Source: Lentimonas sp. CC4 (lineage in GTDB: Bacteria; Verrucomicrobiota; Verrucomicrobiia; Opitutales; Coraliomargaritaceae). From it: a DNA stretch of 64,000 bases. This document shows, piece after piece, positions 37,406 through 45,436 of this stretch. Position 1 is the stretch's first letter; every line of letters begins with the position of its first letter. A program made the translations under genes and the position numbers. A model generated the notes under the pieces. It worked only from the letters and a program-made list of their open reading frames with translations, did not search any database and was not told where the DNA came from. The stretch spans positions 2,690,001 through 2,754,000 of the forward strand of contig NZ_CACVBO010000001.1 of assembly GCF_902728235.1 (NCBI RefSeq). Direction: 5' to 3'.

Positions 37406-37930
37406 ATGAAAACCATTATTATCTTAAGTTTCATGGCGATGGCAGGCCTGCTTTCGGCATCCGAATACGTTGTCGAAAAGTTTAATCCCCCGATTCATTT
37501 CAATGGTGATGGGTTTAAAGAAGAGTGTGTGCATGACTGGGCGACTGCCTTTCTTGGTCGGAAAGCACCGGGCGCAATCACCTTTACTGAGTTCAACCAG
37601 ACCATCAGCGAAGCGGTCAAAAAGAAGTTCGGATTAGACGAAACAGCTTATGGCGAGATGGTTCAGCGAAAGCCTAAAAGTGAAGCGTATGGGTCAATCT
37701 TAGCTGCAGTGACATTTAATGATGAAAATGAAGCATTCATGATGTTAATTCTCTATCCCACTGAACTCAGTCAATACCCTCAATCAAAGGATGAGGTCAG
37801 TGGTTTTATCTCGAAGCTCTTCTTCAAGAAACAGGGTGATCGCTGGATCTCTTGGATGATGCCGCACGACATGGAGTATGATGATCCGATTACCAATATC
37901 GATCCGAAGCAAGCACTCGGCTTGGAGTGA
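37406..37930 (+). CDS. Small secreted protein of unknown function
   Basis: A 174-residue protein with a signal peptide (IIILSFMAMAGLLSAS). The mature part is mixed alpha/beta, with FKEECVHDWATAFLGR, an AVTFNDENEAFMMLILYPTE strand pair and a KQGDRWISWMMPHDMEYDDP end. No family is recognised. The start at 37406 is chosen because it begins the signal peptide directly; the 26 codons upstream are not gene-like. It sits downstream of helicase fragment B in an accessory region. Confidence 0.65.
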   Translation: MKTIIILSFMAMAGLLSASEYVVEKFNPPIHFNGDGFKEECVHDWATAFLGRKAPGAITFTEFNQTISEAVKKKFGLDETAYGEMVQRKPKSEAYGSILAAVTFNDENEAFMMLILYPTELSQYPQSKDEVSGFISKLFFKKQGDRWISWMMPHDMEYDDPITNIDPKQALGLE

Positions 37931-38032
37931 ATCTTCGGGTGAGGCTAGGCTGACGGCTGTTGAGCCTTACTTCAAATTCTGGAAATCCATTGGACGCTTG
38001 AGCCTGACGCTTGGTTGTCATAGCTTTGCAGT

Positions 38033-38164
38033 ATGAAAAAAGCACTGGTCGTTCTTCTGGTTGTTTTTGCACTGGGGCTTGGAGTGCTGAGTGTGGAGGA
38101 GTTCAACGCGTTCGACTTCTCGGGGTATACTTACTTACATGAGACGAATCCTTTGTTTCATTAG
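38033..38164 (+). CDS. Possible small secreted or membrane peptide, 43 residues
   Basis: ATG AAA AAA start, then a hydrophobic stretch (ALVVLLVVFALGLGVLSVEE) and a polar end (FDFSGYTYLHETNPLFH). It looks like a signal or anchor peptide with a short mature part. It could be the start of a truncated gene. There is no homology to judge by; it precedes the inositol monophosphatase gene by 56 bp. Confidence 0.35.
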   Translation: MKKALVVLLVVFALGLGVLSVEEFNAFDFSGYTYLHETNPLFH

Positions 38165-38220
38165 GGTGAAAAGTCGGTTTTCGCTTGTATCTAAGGCGCA
38201 TCGGTTGATTGGTATCAGCC

Positions 38221-39054
38221 ATGAAGAAACCACTGAGTCGACAGGCGAAAGCACAGTTTGATCTGCAGTTGCGGCACCGTATCAATGCGGGACGTGTGGC
38301 TGTTAAGGAGCAGACCGCATTTTTCGGACGACAGTTCGCGCAGGTGGTGAGTGAGTGGAAGGAGGATGATACGCGGGTAACTTTTGCGGATTTTGCGATT
38401 TCCGAAAATCTATTTGCAGCGCTGCGCCGTGATTTTGCGCACGATAATTATTGCAGCGAAGAGGCGAGCCCGCAGGACGAAGTGCTGGAGTTGGAAGCGC
38501 CGTTTACCTGGGTGGTTGATCCGATCGACGGCACCAACAACTATGCGCTGGGCTTTCCGGTTTGTGCCATCTCGCTGGCGCTGCTGCATGATGGGGTGCC
38601 GGTCTATGGGTTTGTCTATGATTACAGCACTCAGTCGCTGTTGGAGGGCGGTGCGGGCTTTGGTGTGTTGCGCAATCAGAAGAAGGTGAATCGCGACCGA
38701 ATGGCGGCGGATGCGCAGACGATGTTGGGGCTGCACTTTCCGATGGATGGCGACATTCTGGTGCGTTTACAGCCGCTATTGGAAAAATACCGTGTGCGCT
38801 GTTTGGGCAGTGGAGCGCTGACGGCGTGCTATGTGGCGACGGGGTATTTGACCGGCGTGGTGGACTTTCGCGTGAAGGTGTGGGACATCGCCGCGGCCTA
38901 CGCACTGTGTGAAGGCGCGGGTGTCAGTTTCGAATTTCTAGGCGAGCGCCCGTTTCCGATGAAGACCTTTCATCCGCAGGTGGACTTTTGTCCGTATCTG
39001 GCCGGGACGGAAACGTTTTGCGCAGAGCTGAATGCCGCGCTGCGCGCTGAGTGA
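38221..39054 (+). CDS. Inositol monophosphatase family protein
   Basis: A 277-residue Mg-dependent phosphatase. Visible motifs: YCSEEASPQ (first metal Glu pair), WVVDPIDGTNNYALGFP (DPIDGT, metal-binding Asp), and VKVWDIAAAYALCEGAG (WD-x-A-A). The family dephosphorylates inositol phosphate, fructose-1,6-bisphosphate, histidinol phosphate or PAP-like substrates; which one is not clear. The start at 38221 is the ATG; four codons of frame precede it. A truncated, diverged copy of its last 78 codons lies at 43062-43298 in the same orientation. Immediately after the stop is a 22-bp tandem repeat. Confidence 0.92.
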   Translation: MKKPLSRQAKAQFDLQLRHRINAGRVAVKEQTAFFGRQFAQVVSEWKEDDTRVTFADFAISENLFAALRRDFAHDNYCSEEASPQDEVLELEAPFTWVVDPIDGTNNYALGFPVCAISLALLHDGVPVYGFVYDYSTQSLLEGGAGFGVLRNQKKVNRDRMAADAQTMLGLHFPMDGDILVRLQPLLEKYRVRCLGSGALTACYVATGYLTGVVDFRVKVWDIAAAYALCEGAGVSFEFLGERPFPMKTFHPQVDFCPYLAGTETFCAELNAALRAE

Positions 39055-39165
39055 TGTCGTGCTGCGCACGAAGTGATGTCGTGCTGCGCACGAAGTGATG
39101 TCGTGCTGCGCACGAAGTGATGCCGCGCTGCGCACGAAGTGAGAGTGAGAGTGAGGGTGAGGGTG
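39051..39165. repeat. 22-bp tandem repeat followed by a GAGAGT/GAGGGT microsatellite
   Basis: Four copies of GTGATGTCGTGCTGCGCACGAA (the last with two changes) from 39051 to about 39139, then AGTGAGAGTGAGAGTGAGGG. The repeat begins at the stop codon of the inositol monophosphatase gene (TGATGTCG), whose last codons CTGCGCGCTGAG resemble the unit. Confidence 0.9.
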
Positions 39166-39188
39166 TGAGTGGGATTCTCAGGGGCGAG

Positions 39189-39902
39189 CTAGGCATTCTT
39201 CATCGGATAAATTGCCACGTCTGCGCGTGGACTATAGGTGATGTGACACGGTGGCGCTGTGGGAGTTGAGAATCCGTTCAGAGCGAAAAGGTCGGTATCG
39301 TATGCGTCGACTTCGACTTGGTGGAGTGCGTAGGGTTGGTGGCTGAGTTCGCCAACACGAAGGCCGTTTTTCTTTGAGTTGGCAAAGAGTCGATAGCGTT
39401 CGACTAGAAAGTAAGTCAGTGAGTCTGTGGGTGCTTTGCTGAGGGGGCGCCCTGCGCGATAGCGAAAGTTTTGCGGTTTGCTCTTTGCGCGCGTGGATTG
39501 AAATTCAATCGATTGATCGTGGTGCACGGTATAGCGCATTTTCGAATAGTGGTAAGGCAGGTTGAAGCACTTGCGGGCGATGGCTACAGAAATGCGGCTC
39601 TGGGCATCTAGGGAGAAGAACCACACGCCTGCACGTCCGTGTGAATCGCGCACGTAGGTGCGCAGGTTGAGTTCGGGGAAGTAGGAAATACTAGGGACGG
39701 GGGGAGCAAACTTCGGGCGTAAGCCGTGCATGTAAAAAGGCACGATTCCGATGTAGGCCTGCCCGTGATAGGTATCCACTTGTAGCCCCAGCGGAAGCCG
39801 AGATTGAATCTCGGCCACGGGAAACTGCCAGTGTAAAAACAGCAATGAACGCCACTGCTGATACAGGATGGGGGTGCGTGACTTGTCAGGTGCTGGGTGC
39901 AT
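39189..39902 (-). CDS. DUF2071 (YqjF-like) protein
   Basis: A 237-residue soluble protein of the DUF2071 family. Diagnostic text: QQWRSLLFLHWQFPVAEIQSRLPLGLQVDTYHGQAYIGIVPF at the N-terminus, then ELNLRTYVRDSHGRAGVWFFSLDA and the C-terminal FLVERYRLFA. The fold is acetoacetate-decarboxylase-like; function is unknown. It is third in a compact minus-strand unit with two photolyase genes (7-bp gaps), which suggests a role tied to light or DNA repair (inference). Confidence 0.9.
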   Translation of the reverse strand: MHPAPDKSRTPILYQQWRSLLFLHWQFPVAEIQSRLPLGLQVDTYHGQAYIGIVPFYMHGLRPKFAPPVPSISYFPELNLRTYVRDSHGRAGVWFFSLDAQSRISVAIARKCFNLPYHYSKMRYTVHHDQSIEFQSTRAKSKPQNFRYRAGRPLSKAPTDSLTYFLVERYRLFANSKKNGLRVGELSHQPYALHQVEVDAYDTDLFALNGFSTPTAPPCHITYSPRADVAIYPMKNA

Positions 39903-39909
39903 AGTCGGC

Positions 39910-41418
39910 TTAGAGGATTAGTTCGGTTTGTGTGGGGCGCGGCTTTCTGTGCCGTTCGGTGGTTTTGCGGCTTCCGTGTTTCTGGACAATGGCTTGTGCT
40001 TCGGTGCGATGGTCTTTCTGGCGTCGCATCGCGTAGATCCTTGCCGCGGCTGCCTTGCGAGCGATGTCTTCATCTACAATGGGTGTTGGGTAGCCGTTGA
40101 GTTTGTCTGGGAATGCCCATGGTTGGTGAATGCCGTGAGTCGGCATGTCCTGTAGTTCAGGGATCCATTGGCGGATGAAAATGCCATCAGGGTCATGGTC
40201 CAGTCCTTGTTTTATTGGATTGTAAATGCGTATGGAGTTGATCCCAGTGGTGCCTGACTGCATTTGGCACTGACTGTAATGAATGCCGGGTTCGTAGTCG
40301 GTGAATTGGCGAGCGAGGTGCAGGGATGTTGGCCGCCAATGCAGCCATAGGTGGTAGCTGGCGAAGCTCATGAGCATGGCACGCATACGAAAGTTGATCC
40401 AGCCAGTGGCAATGAGTGCGCGCATGCAGGCATCGACCATCGGGTAGCCGGTGTGACCTGTTGCCCATGCTTGGTAGTGCGTTTCGTTGTGTTCAGGCTC
40501 GCGGAGGCCATCATAAGCGTGGTGGAAATTTTCGAATTCGATGCGTGGCTCGTCTTCGAGCTTTTGCATAAAATGACAATGCCAGCGTAAACGTCCTGCG
40601 AAGGAGCGCAGAGCCGAGGGCCACTTGCCTTTCTGTCCGCGAGGGAGCGCTTTGATGGTGTCTGATTGACGCTTCATCGCCTGGTAGATTTCACGCAGTG
40701 AGAGTGTGCCGAACGCAATATGTGGTGATAGCCGTGAACAGGCATCGAAGGCGAAGAGGGGCGAGGACATCGCTTTGGTATATGGCTCGCCGCGTTGGTG
40801 CAGGAATGAGTCGAGCAATTCGAGGCCTTGGCTACGTCCTCCTTTTTGTGTGGTGAGTGCTCCGTCGTGTTGCAGGCCTAGTTGCTCGTGAGTGGGTAGT
40901 GTCTCCGTTTGAATGGAGAGCTGTGCCTGTGCCTTGGGTGCAGGTAGCACTGGTTGTGACATGAATTGATTCCATTGACGGCTCCATCCATCACGGTCCT
41001 TGAGTGCACGCACGATGCCGAACTGGCGGGGCTGCTGCCATGGAATCTGCTTCGCTCGCAAGTATGTTTGCACCTTGCGGTCACGATCGTAGGTCCATCC
41101 ATTCCATGTTTCTTGGTGTGACCATACTGCGTCGTAGTGGTATTGTTGATACAGCTGATCTAGGATTTCTGGTGCGTTGCCGATACGTATGATGAGCGGC
41201 TGGCCGAGTGTGTCGAGGAGTGCTTGATTGAGTTCTCCGAGTGATTGCGCCAGGAAGCTGTAATGGCGATGGCTCAGGTCGGGTTGTTGCCATAGCTCTG
41301 GCTCCAAGATGTAGAGCGGCAGCACGGGGCCGTGTGCGGCGGCGGTGTGTAATGCGCAGTGATCATGCACGCGTAGGTCGCGCTTGAACCACACAATCTG
41401 TAGAGTGCTTTTAGACAT
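39910..41418 (-). CDS. Cryptochrome/DNA photolyase (class I CPD or related type)
   Basis: A 502-residue flavoprotein. It has an N-terminal antenna-domain Rossmann fold (IVWFKRDLRVHDHCAL) and a C-terminal FAD domain with SRLSPHIAFGTLSLREIYQ, WRGRL-like FAGRLRWHCHF, and the conserved ATGHTGYPMVDACMRALIATGWINFRMRAMLMSFASYHL and GIHYSQCQMQSGTTG. These are photolyase/cryptochrome FAD-binding boxes. It would repair UV dimers using blue light. The GxNSIRIYNP segment and an extended basic tail are present. The substrate class (CPD or other) is not certain. Second gene of the three-gene unit. Confidence 0.93.
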   Translation of the reverse strand: MSKSTLQIVWFKRDLRVHDHCALHTAAAHGPVLPLYILEPELWQQPDLSHRHYSFLAQSLGELNQALLDTLGQPLIIRIGNAPEILDQLYQQYHYDAVWSHQETWNGWTYDRDRKVQTYLRAKQIPWQQPRQFGIVRALKDRDGWSRQWNQFMSQPVLPAPKAQAQLSIQTETLPTHEQLGLQHDGALTTQKGGRSQGLELLDSFLHQRGEPYTKAMSSPLFAFDACSRLSPHIAFGTLSLREIYQAMKRQSDTIKALPRGQKGKWPSALRSFAGRLRWHCHFMQKLEDEPRIEFENFHHAYDGLREPEHNETHYQAWATGHTGYPMVDACMRALIATGWINFRMRAMLMSFASYHLWLHWRPTSLHLARQFTDYEPGIHYSQCQMQSGTTGINSIRIYNPIKQGLDHDPDGIFIRQWIPELQDMPTHGIHQPWAFPDKLNGYPTPIVDEDIARKAAAARIYAMRRQKDHRTEAQAIVQKHGSRKTTERHRKPRPTQTELIL

Positions 41419-41425
41419 GTCGGGC

Positions 41426-42961
41426 TTAAACGATTTCTGATGCTGCTAGCTTGTTGAAGAAGCGCTGACTGTCATCTTGGGTCGCAGATATTTTCTCCGA
41501 GGACATTTTAGCGAGTGTTCGATAGCTCATGCCCATGCGCGGGTTGCTGCTGAAGCGTTGCTGGTGGCGCAGCATGAAATCCCAATAAAGGTAATTGAAA
41601 GGACAGGCATCTGGGCCGTTCTTTTTAGACACTTTGTAGCTGCATCCCTTACAGTAGTCCGACATGCGATTGATATAAGCACCGCTGGCGGCGTATGGTT
41701 TGGAGGCCAGTTGGCCGCCGTCGGCAAATAAAACCATTCCGCTGACATTGGGTAGTTCGACCCATTGGTAGGCGTCAGCGTAGACGATCCAAAACCATTC
41801 GTTCACTTCGTCTGGTGCGAGCCCGGCGATGAGTGCGAAATTTCCGATCACCATTAATCGCTGGATATGGTGTGCATGGGCGTTTTCTTTTGTCTCAAGT
41901 ATGCATTGCCGCAAGCAGTTCATCTTTGTTTTTCCCGTCCAGAAGAAGTCGGGCAGTTTGCGGTCTGCTGCTAGATGGTTCGCGGCTGCGTAGTTTGGCA
42001 TTTTCAGCCAATAGATGCCGCGCACGTATTCGCGCCAGCCGAGAATTTGCCGAATGAAGCCTTCGACTGCATTGAGCGGGGCGTGACCATTTCGGTAGGC
42101 GGATTCTGCTTGTTGGATGCATTTGAGTGGGTCGAGCAACCCACAGTTGATGTAAAAACTCAGGTGGCTGTGATACATCCACGGTTCACCTTGTAGCATG
42201 GCGTCTTGGTAGTCACCGAAATGGCAGAGGCGCTCGGCGATGAATTGATCGAGGGCTTGTTGTGCTTGCTCTGCGGTGACCGCGAAGTGAAACGGCTGTA
42301 AGTCGCCGAAATGATCGTTGAAATGTGTTTCGACCAGCTCCAGCACTGCTTGCGTGATGCTGTCGGGCTGGCTGATGTAAGTCTGGGGGACTTCGAGGCC
42401 TTGCTTCGGTGGTTTGCGATTGTCTGCGTCGTAGTTCCATTGGCCTCCAGTTGGCGCTTCGCCGTCCATTAGGATGTTATGCTCGCGGCGCATTTCACGG
42501 TAGAAATACTCCATGCGCAGTTGTTTGCGGCCGTCTGCCCATGTTGCAAAGCGCTCTTTGGTGCAGAGGAAACGATCGTCGGGACGTATCTCTACTGTGA
42601 GATCGAAGTCAGTTTGCCAGCGTTCGACTTCTTGGAGCACGTCGTATTCACTGGGTTCGGTGAGTATGACCTTTTCGGGGGATAGCTGGGCGATCGCACG
42701 TTTTAATTCGCCGGTAAAGCTGCCGCCATTATCGGGGGCGTCATAGTGTGTGTAATGCACACGGTAGCCTTTATCACGCAGCTCTTGAGCAAAGTGCCGC
42801 ATGGCGGAGAAGATGAATGCGATCTTCTTTTTGTGATGCTTGACGCGATTGGCTTCGCTGCGGACTTCGCACAGCCAAATGCAGTCGGTCGTCGGGGAGA
42901 CGTCAGTGAGGCTGGGTAAGTTGTGGCTGAGCTGGTCGCCAAATATGAATCTTAATCTCAT
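41426..42961 (-). CDS. Iron-sulfur bacterial cryptochrome/photolyase (FeS-BCP, PhrB-like)
   Basis: A 511-residue member of the prokaryotic (6-4) photolyase group. It begins MRLRFIFGDQLSHNLPSL, typical of FeS-BCPs, with the DxPDN-like sugar/flavin region and ILGWREYVRGIYW, HHIQRLMVIGNFALIAG, and PNVSGMVLFADGG. The four cluster cysteines can be placed as one upstream (in LRQCILET) and the group CKGCSYKV...DACPFN near the C-terminus, indicating a [4Fe-4S] cluster. Known members repair (6-4) photoproducts. The start at 42961 rather than three codons earlier is chosen by family alignment. First gene of the photolyase unit. Confidence 0.93.
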   Translation of the reverse strand: MRLRFIFGDQLSHNLPSLTDVSPTTDCIWLCEVRSEANRVKHHKKKIAFIFSAMRHFAQELRDKGYRVHYTHYDAPDNGGSFTGELKRAIAQLSPEKVILTEPSEYDVLQEVERWQTDFDLTVEIRPDDRFLCTKERFATWADGRKQLRMEYFYREMRREHNILMDGEAPTGGQWNYDADNRKPPKQGLEVPQTYISQPDSITQAVLELVETHFNDHFGDLQPFHFAVTAEQAQQALDQFIAERLCHFGDYQDAMLQGEPWMYHSHLSFYINCGLLDPLKCIQQAESAYRNGHAPLNAVEGFIRQILGWREYVRGIYWLKMPNYAAANHLAADRKLPDFFWTGKTKMNCLRQCILETKENAHAHHIQRLMVIGNFALIAGLAPDEVNEWFWIVYADAYQWVELPNVSGMVLFADGGQLASKPYAASGAYINRMSDYCKGCSYKVSKKNGPDACPFNYLYWDFMLRHQQRFSSNPRMGMSYRTLAKMSSEKISATQDDSQRFFNKLAASEIV

Positions 42962-43061
42962 GCTAGCCAATTAACGTATATAACGTCGATTAGCTTACAG
43001 GGTAAATGAGTTTGAGGCGTTTGTTTTAGTGACACTGAAGTGACTCGCTCCGCGCTGCGGA

Positions 43062-43298
43062 CTGACGACATGCTATGTGGCGACGAGGTATTTGACAGGC
43101 GTGGTTGACTTTCGCGTGAAGGTTTGGGACATCGCTGCGGGCTATGCGCTGTGCGCTGGTTCAGGTGTGAACTTTAAATTCTTGGAAGAGATCCCGTTCC
43201 CGTTGAGAAACTCTCATCCACAGGCGGATTTTTGTCCGTATCTCGCAGGGACGACGGAGGCATTCTGCGAGGAGCTTAAGGCTGCGCTTTGCACGTAG
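43062..43298 (+). pseudogene. Truncated inositol monophosphatase copy (C-terminal 78 codons)
   Basis: Matches the end of the gene at 38221-39054 from CYVATGYLTGVVDFRVKVWDIAA to the C-terminus, with roughly three-quarters identity at base level and one inserted codon near the end. The catalytic N-terminal two-thirds is missing, so it cannot encode an active enzyme. The match begins at ACGACATGCTATGTGGCGAC; upstream is unrelated sequence with CTCCGCGCTGCGGAC. The flanks 42971-43061 and 43299-43346 show nothing else. Confidence 0.87.
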
Positions 43299-43346
43299 CG
43301 AGAGAGGTGGTTTTTTAAGTAGGTGGAGCGGAGCTGTTGGTTGATT

Positions 43347-44102
43347 CTAGTTTTTCGCGGTATTCATTCTTTGTGCAATGATGACGAGTTCTGTTAGGGT
43401 GTTTTCTACATTACCGCGGTGTGGATCAAAGATTCGCTGTTGTTCGTCATAGGGGCCTTCTAAATATTTAATGCAACTTTCAGAAATTGAGATGCGACCA
43501 AATTTCTTTCTAATTGGTGGGTAGTTCTGATCGAAGTGTGTGATTCGATTAATTGTGCCATCTTCAATTAATGACAGTATGTGTTGCTGATCTTGCATTT
43601 TGACCCAGAAGCGAGAGTCGAAGTATGTGTTTCCTGTGAGTGTGTCACCTTTTTTGCCGATTCCGATTTTCCATAGGAATATTCTCATTTTATTGCGGCG
43701 GGTTATTTTTATGCTGTAAGGAGTTGGATTCTTTAGCGTGACGGTTAACGCATACCAAAAGCATGGGACAGCACTCCGGTTAATGTAAAAGCTGTCCCAT
43801 ACGACCTGAAATGAGCAGGGCATTTCAGATATTTTCATATTAAAGTTTCTGAGTTCTTTGAATCCTTTTTGTGAGAGTTCAATTTTTTCAGATCTAAATA
43901 GTAAACTGTAAATTGAGTAGCTAGAAATAATTATCAAGAACCCGCCGATCCCAGCTGCCCAGATTTCTGGGATGTCCATTCTTGGGGCGTTCTTTTGGGG
44001 GAGCGATGAGGTCGTGTAAATGTTCAGACCAATCAGTAGTATCATACCTGCAAGTATCAGGTGTGTGTAGAACTGACTATTCCGCTTAAGTGTTTTTTTC
44101 AC
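43347..44102 (-). CDS. Membrane protein of unknown function
   Basis: A 251-residue protein with two N-terminal membrane helices (THLILAGMILLIGLNIY and IWAAGIGGFLIIISSYSIYSLLF) and a soluble domain of about 180 residues with strand-rich text (FWYALTVTLKNPTPYSIKI) and a helical end. Not recognised. It starts with GTG directly abutting the thioesterase stop, so it is co-transcribed with that gene. Base composition is visibly more A/T-rich than the neighbours, which may indicate recent acquisition. Confidence 0.65.
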   Translation of the reverse strand: MKKTLKRNSQFYTHLILAGMILLIGLNIYTTSSLPQKNAPRMDIPEIWAAGIGGFLIIISSYSIYSLLFRSEKIELSQKGFKELRNFNMKISEMPCSFQVVWDSFYINRSAVPCFWYALTVTLKNPTPYSIKITRRNKMRIFLWKIGIGKKGDTLTGNTYFDSRFWVKMQDQQHILSLIEDGTINRITHFDQNYPPIRKKFGRISISESCIKYLEGPYDEQQRIFDPHRGNVENTLTELVIIAQRMNTAKN

Positions 44103-44531
44103 CTACAGTTCAATTGGCTGTGCATCCTCTGGTTTCCACGCGGCGTCAATCTTTGCGAGGAATTCTTCCGGTGGGCGCAGGCCTTTGCCCTTGGTATCCA
44201 TGAAGCCGTGGCTGGTGCTGCCGGTTGCTAGTAAGGTATCGCCACGGCGCACTTCGTAGTCGAAGCGGAAGCGGGCGCGCGGTTTTTCGCGCATGAAAAG
44301 GTGGACGTCCAAGCGGTCGTCGAAGCGGGCGGGGCGTTTATACTCGGCGCTGACGGTGAGGACGGGGAGTCGCAGGCCGCGTTCTTCGATTTCGAGATAG
44401 GGGATGCCGATTTGATCGAGCATCAGGATGCGTGCGGTTTCGAACCAGACCAGATAGTTGCTGTGGTAAACCACGTCCATGCGGTCGGTTTCGGCGTAGC
44501 GAACACGTATGTGCGAAATTGTGTGAATCAT
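44103..44531 (-). CDS. Acyl-CoA thioesterase, YbgC/4HBT hot-dog family
   Basis: A 142-residue hot-dog protein. The start at 44531 gives MIHTISHIRVRYAETDRMDVVYHSNYLVWFETAR, with the YbgC/FcbC active-site signature RYAETDxMxVVYHxNY-x-x-WFE; the catalytic Asp is in AETDRMD. Then PARFDDRLDVHLFM and a strand RFRFDYEVRRGDTLLATGSTSHGFMD. It hydrolyses acyl-CoA thioesters; in Tol-Pal operons relatives sit with tolQRA, but not here. The long upstream extension of the frame has no family similarity. It is coupled to the membrane protein gene that follows. Confidence 0.92.
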   Translation of the reverse strand: MIHTISHIRVRYAETDRMDVVYHSNYLVWFETARILMLDQIGIPYLEIEERGLRLPVLTVSAEYKRPARFDDRLDVHLFMREKPRARFRFDYEVRRGDTLLATGSTSHGFMDTKGKGLRPPEEFLAKIDAAWKPEDAQPIEL

Positions 44532-44684
44532 TGCGCGCCAGTGTGTGGACTGCCGTGGCAGGTGTGAAGAGTGAAATGAGTGGTGTGTGTGTTTAACCGT
44601 GGTTAAAAATCCGGCGGATTCGGCACACACGCAGACTTGCCTTGCTTGAATTTCCGTTTCACCGTGCGCGCATTCTTTAGGACT

Positions 44685-45242
44685 ATGAAAAAATTTGATC
44701 GAATCTTTGTATATATAGTGGGCTTCATTCTGGGGTCGTTGCTGGTCTCGATGATTATGAAGCGGCGGGCGCTCAAAGAAGAGGCAAGCGTGGATCCGTG
44801 GGTGACGCATAATGCGGCAGCGGTCGAAGCGGGAGCGGAGGGCTTGCCAGTGGGATTGCCGGAGGTGATACAAATTGGTAAGATTCTAGACTTCGGCTAC
44901 TTGCCGAACGAGGAAGAGGCGCACAGTCGGGTCTGGCATTTGAATTTTGCGGAGAGCTATCCGTATGTCCGGGTGGTGGAGGATATGTCCACGGGCGAGT
45001 TTTCTTACATGGCGGCGGATCAGATATTGATCGAGCTGGCGGACGGAGTGGATGTCACCGCGCTCAAGCCGATGCTCGACGAGTTGGGCTTGCGCTTACG
45101 GATGTTTAATCGAAAAGATCAGATCGCGGTGGTTGGAGTATTGAGCACGCAAATCGATGCGGTGCCGGTTACAATTGAGGCGTTGCAGCCGTATTCGGAG
45201 CTATTTCAGTCGGTTGGGCCGGATGTGATCGAGTTCAAATAG
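44685..45242 (+). CDS. Membrane-anchored protein with a subtilase-prodomain-like segment
   Basis: A 185-residue protein. The start at 44685 precedes a single membrane helix (RIFVYIVGFILGSLLVSMIM). After a linker, residues about 105-185 (ADQILIELADGVDVTALKPM, LDELGLRLRMF, IAVVGVLSTQIDAVPVTIEAL) resemble the inhibitor/prodomain fold found ahead of subtilisin-like proteases (fervidolysin-type), which usually reads I-x-V-x-F-x-x-G then an alpha helix ending LGL. No protease is adjacent. The similarity is by pattern only and needs a profile search. Confidence 0.5.
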   Translation: MKKFDRIFVYIVGFILGSLLVSMIMKRRALKEEASVDPWVTHNAAAVEAGAEGLPVGLPEVIQIGKILDFGYLPNEEEAHSRVWHLNFAESYPYVRVVEDMSTGEFSYMAADQILIELADGVDVTALKPMLDELGLRLRMFNRKDQIAVVGVLSTQIDAVPVTIEALQPYSELFQSVGPDVIEFK

Positions 45243-45407
45243 TCCGCTGCGAGGCGTCTAATGTCGCTTTTTTAGCGGCTGGACGTGAGATTTTGGCCTG
45301 AATTTCGTTAAAAAGATGCGAGAGAGAAGAATATGGCTTCTGAGGGCAACATAGGCATTGACCGAAAAAAACCTTTCCACTTTTATAGCCCGCTTTTTCC
45401 TACACCT

Positions 45408-45420
45408 GCCCATATTGGGC
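45408..45420. promoter_or_regulatory. Small palindrome before trigger factor
   Basis: GCCCA-TAT-TGGGC, a 5-bp perfect inverted repeat 17 bp before the tig start. It may be an operator or an mRNA hairpin near the start codon; no ribosome binding site follows it. Confidence 0.35.
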
Positions 45421-45436
45421 ACTATCAATTATTTTT

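Noticed and set aside
44532-44873. N-terminal extension of the thioesterase by 114 codons
   Set aside because: YbgC-type enzymes begin right before the RYAETD motif; the extension is unrelated and overlaps the neighbouring divergent gene.
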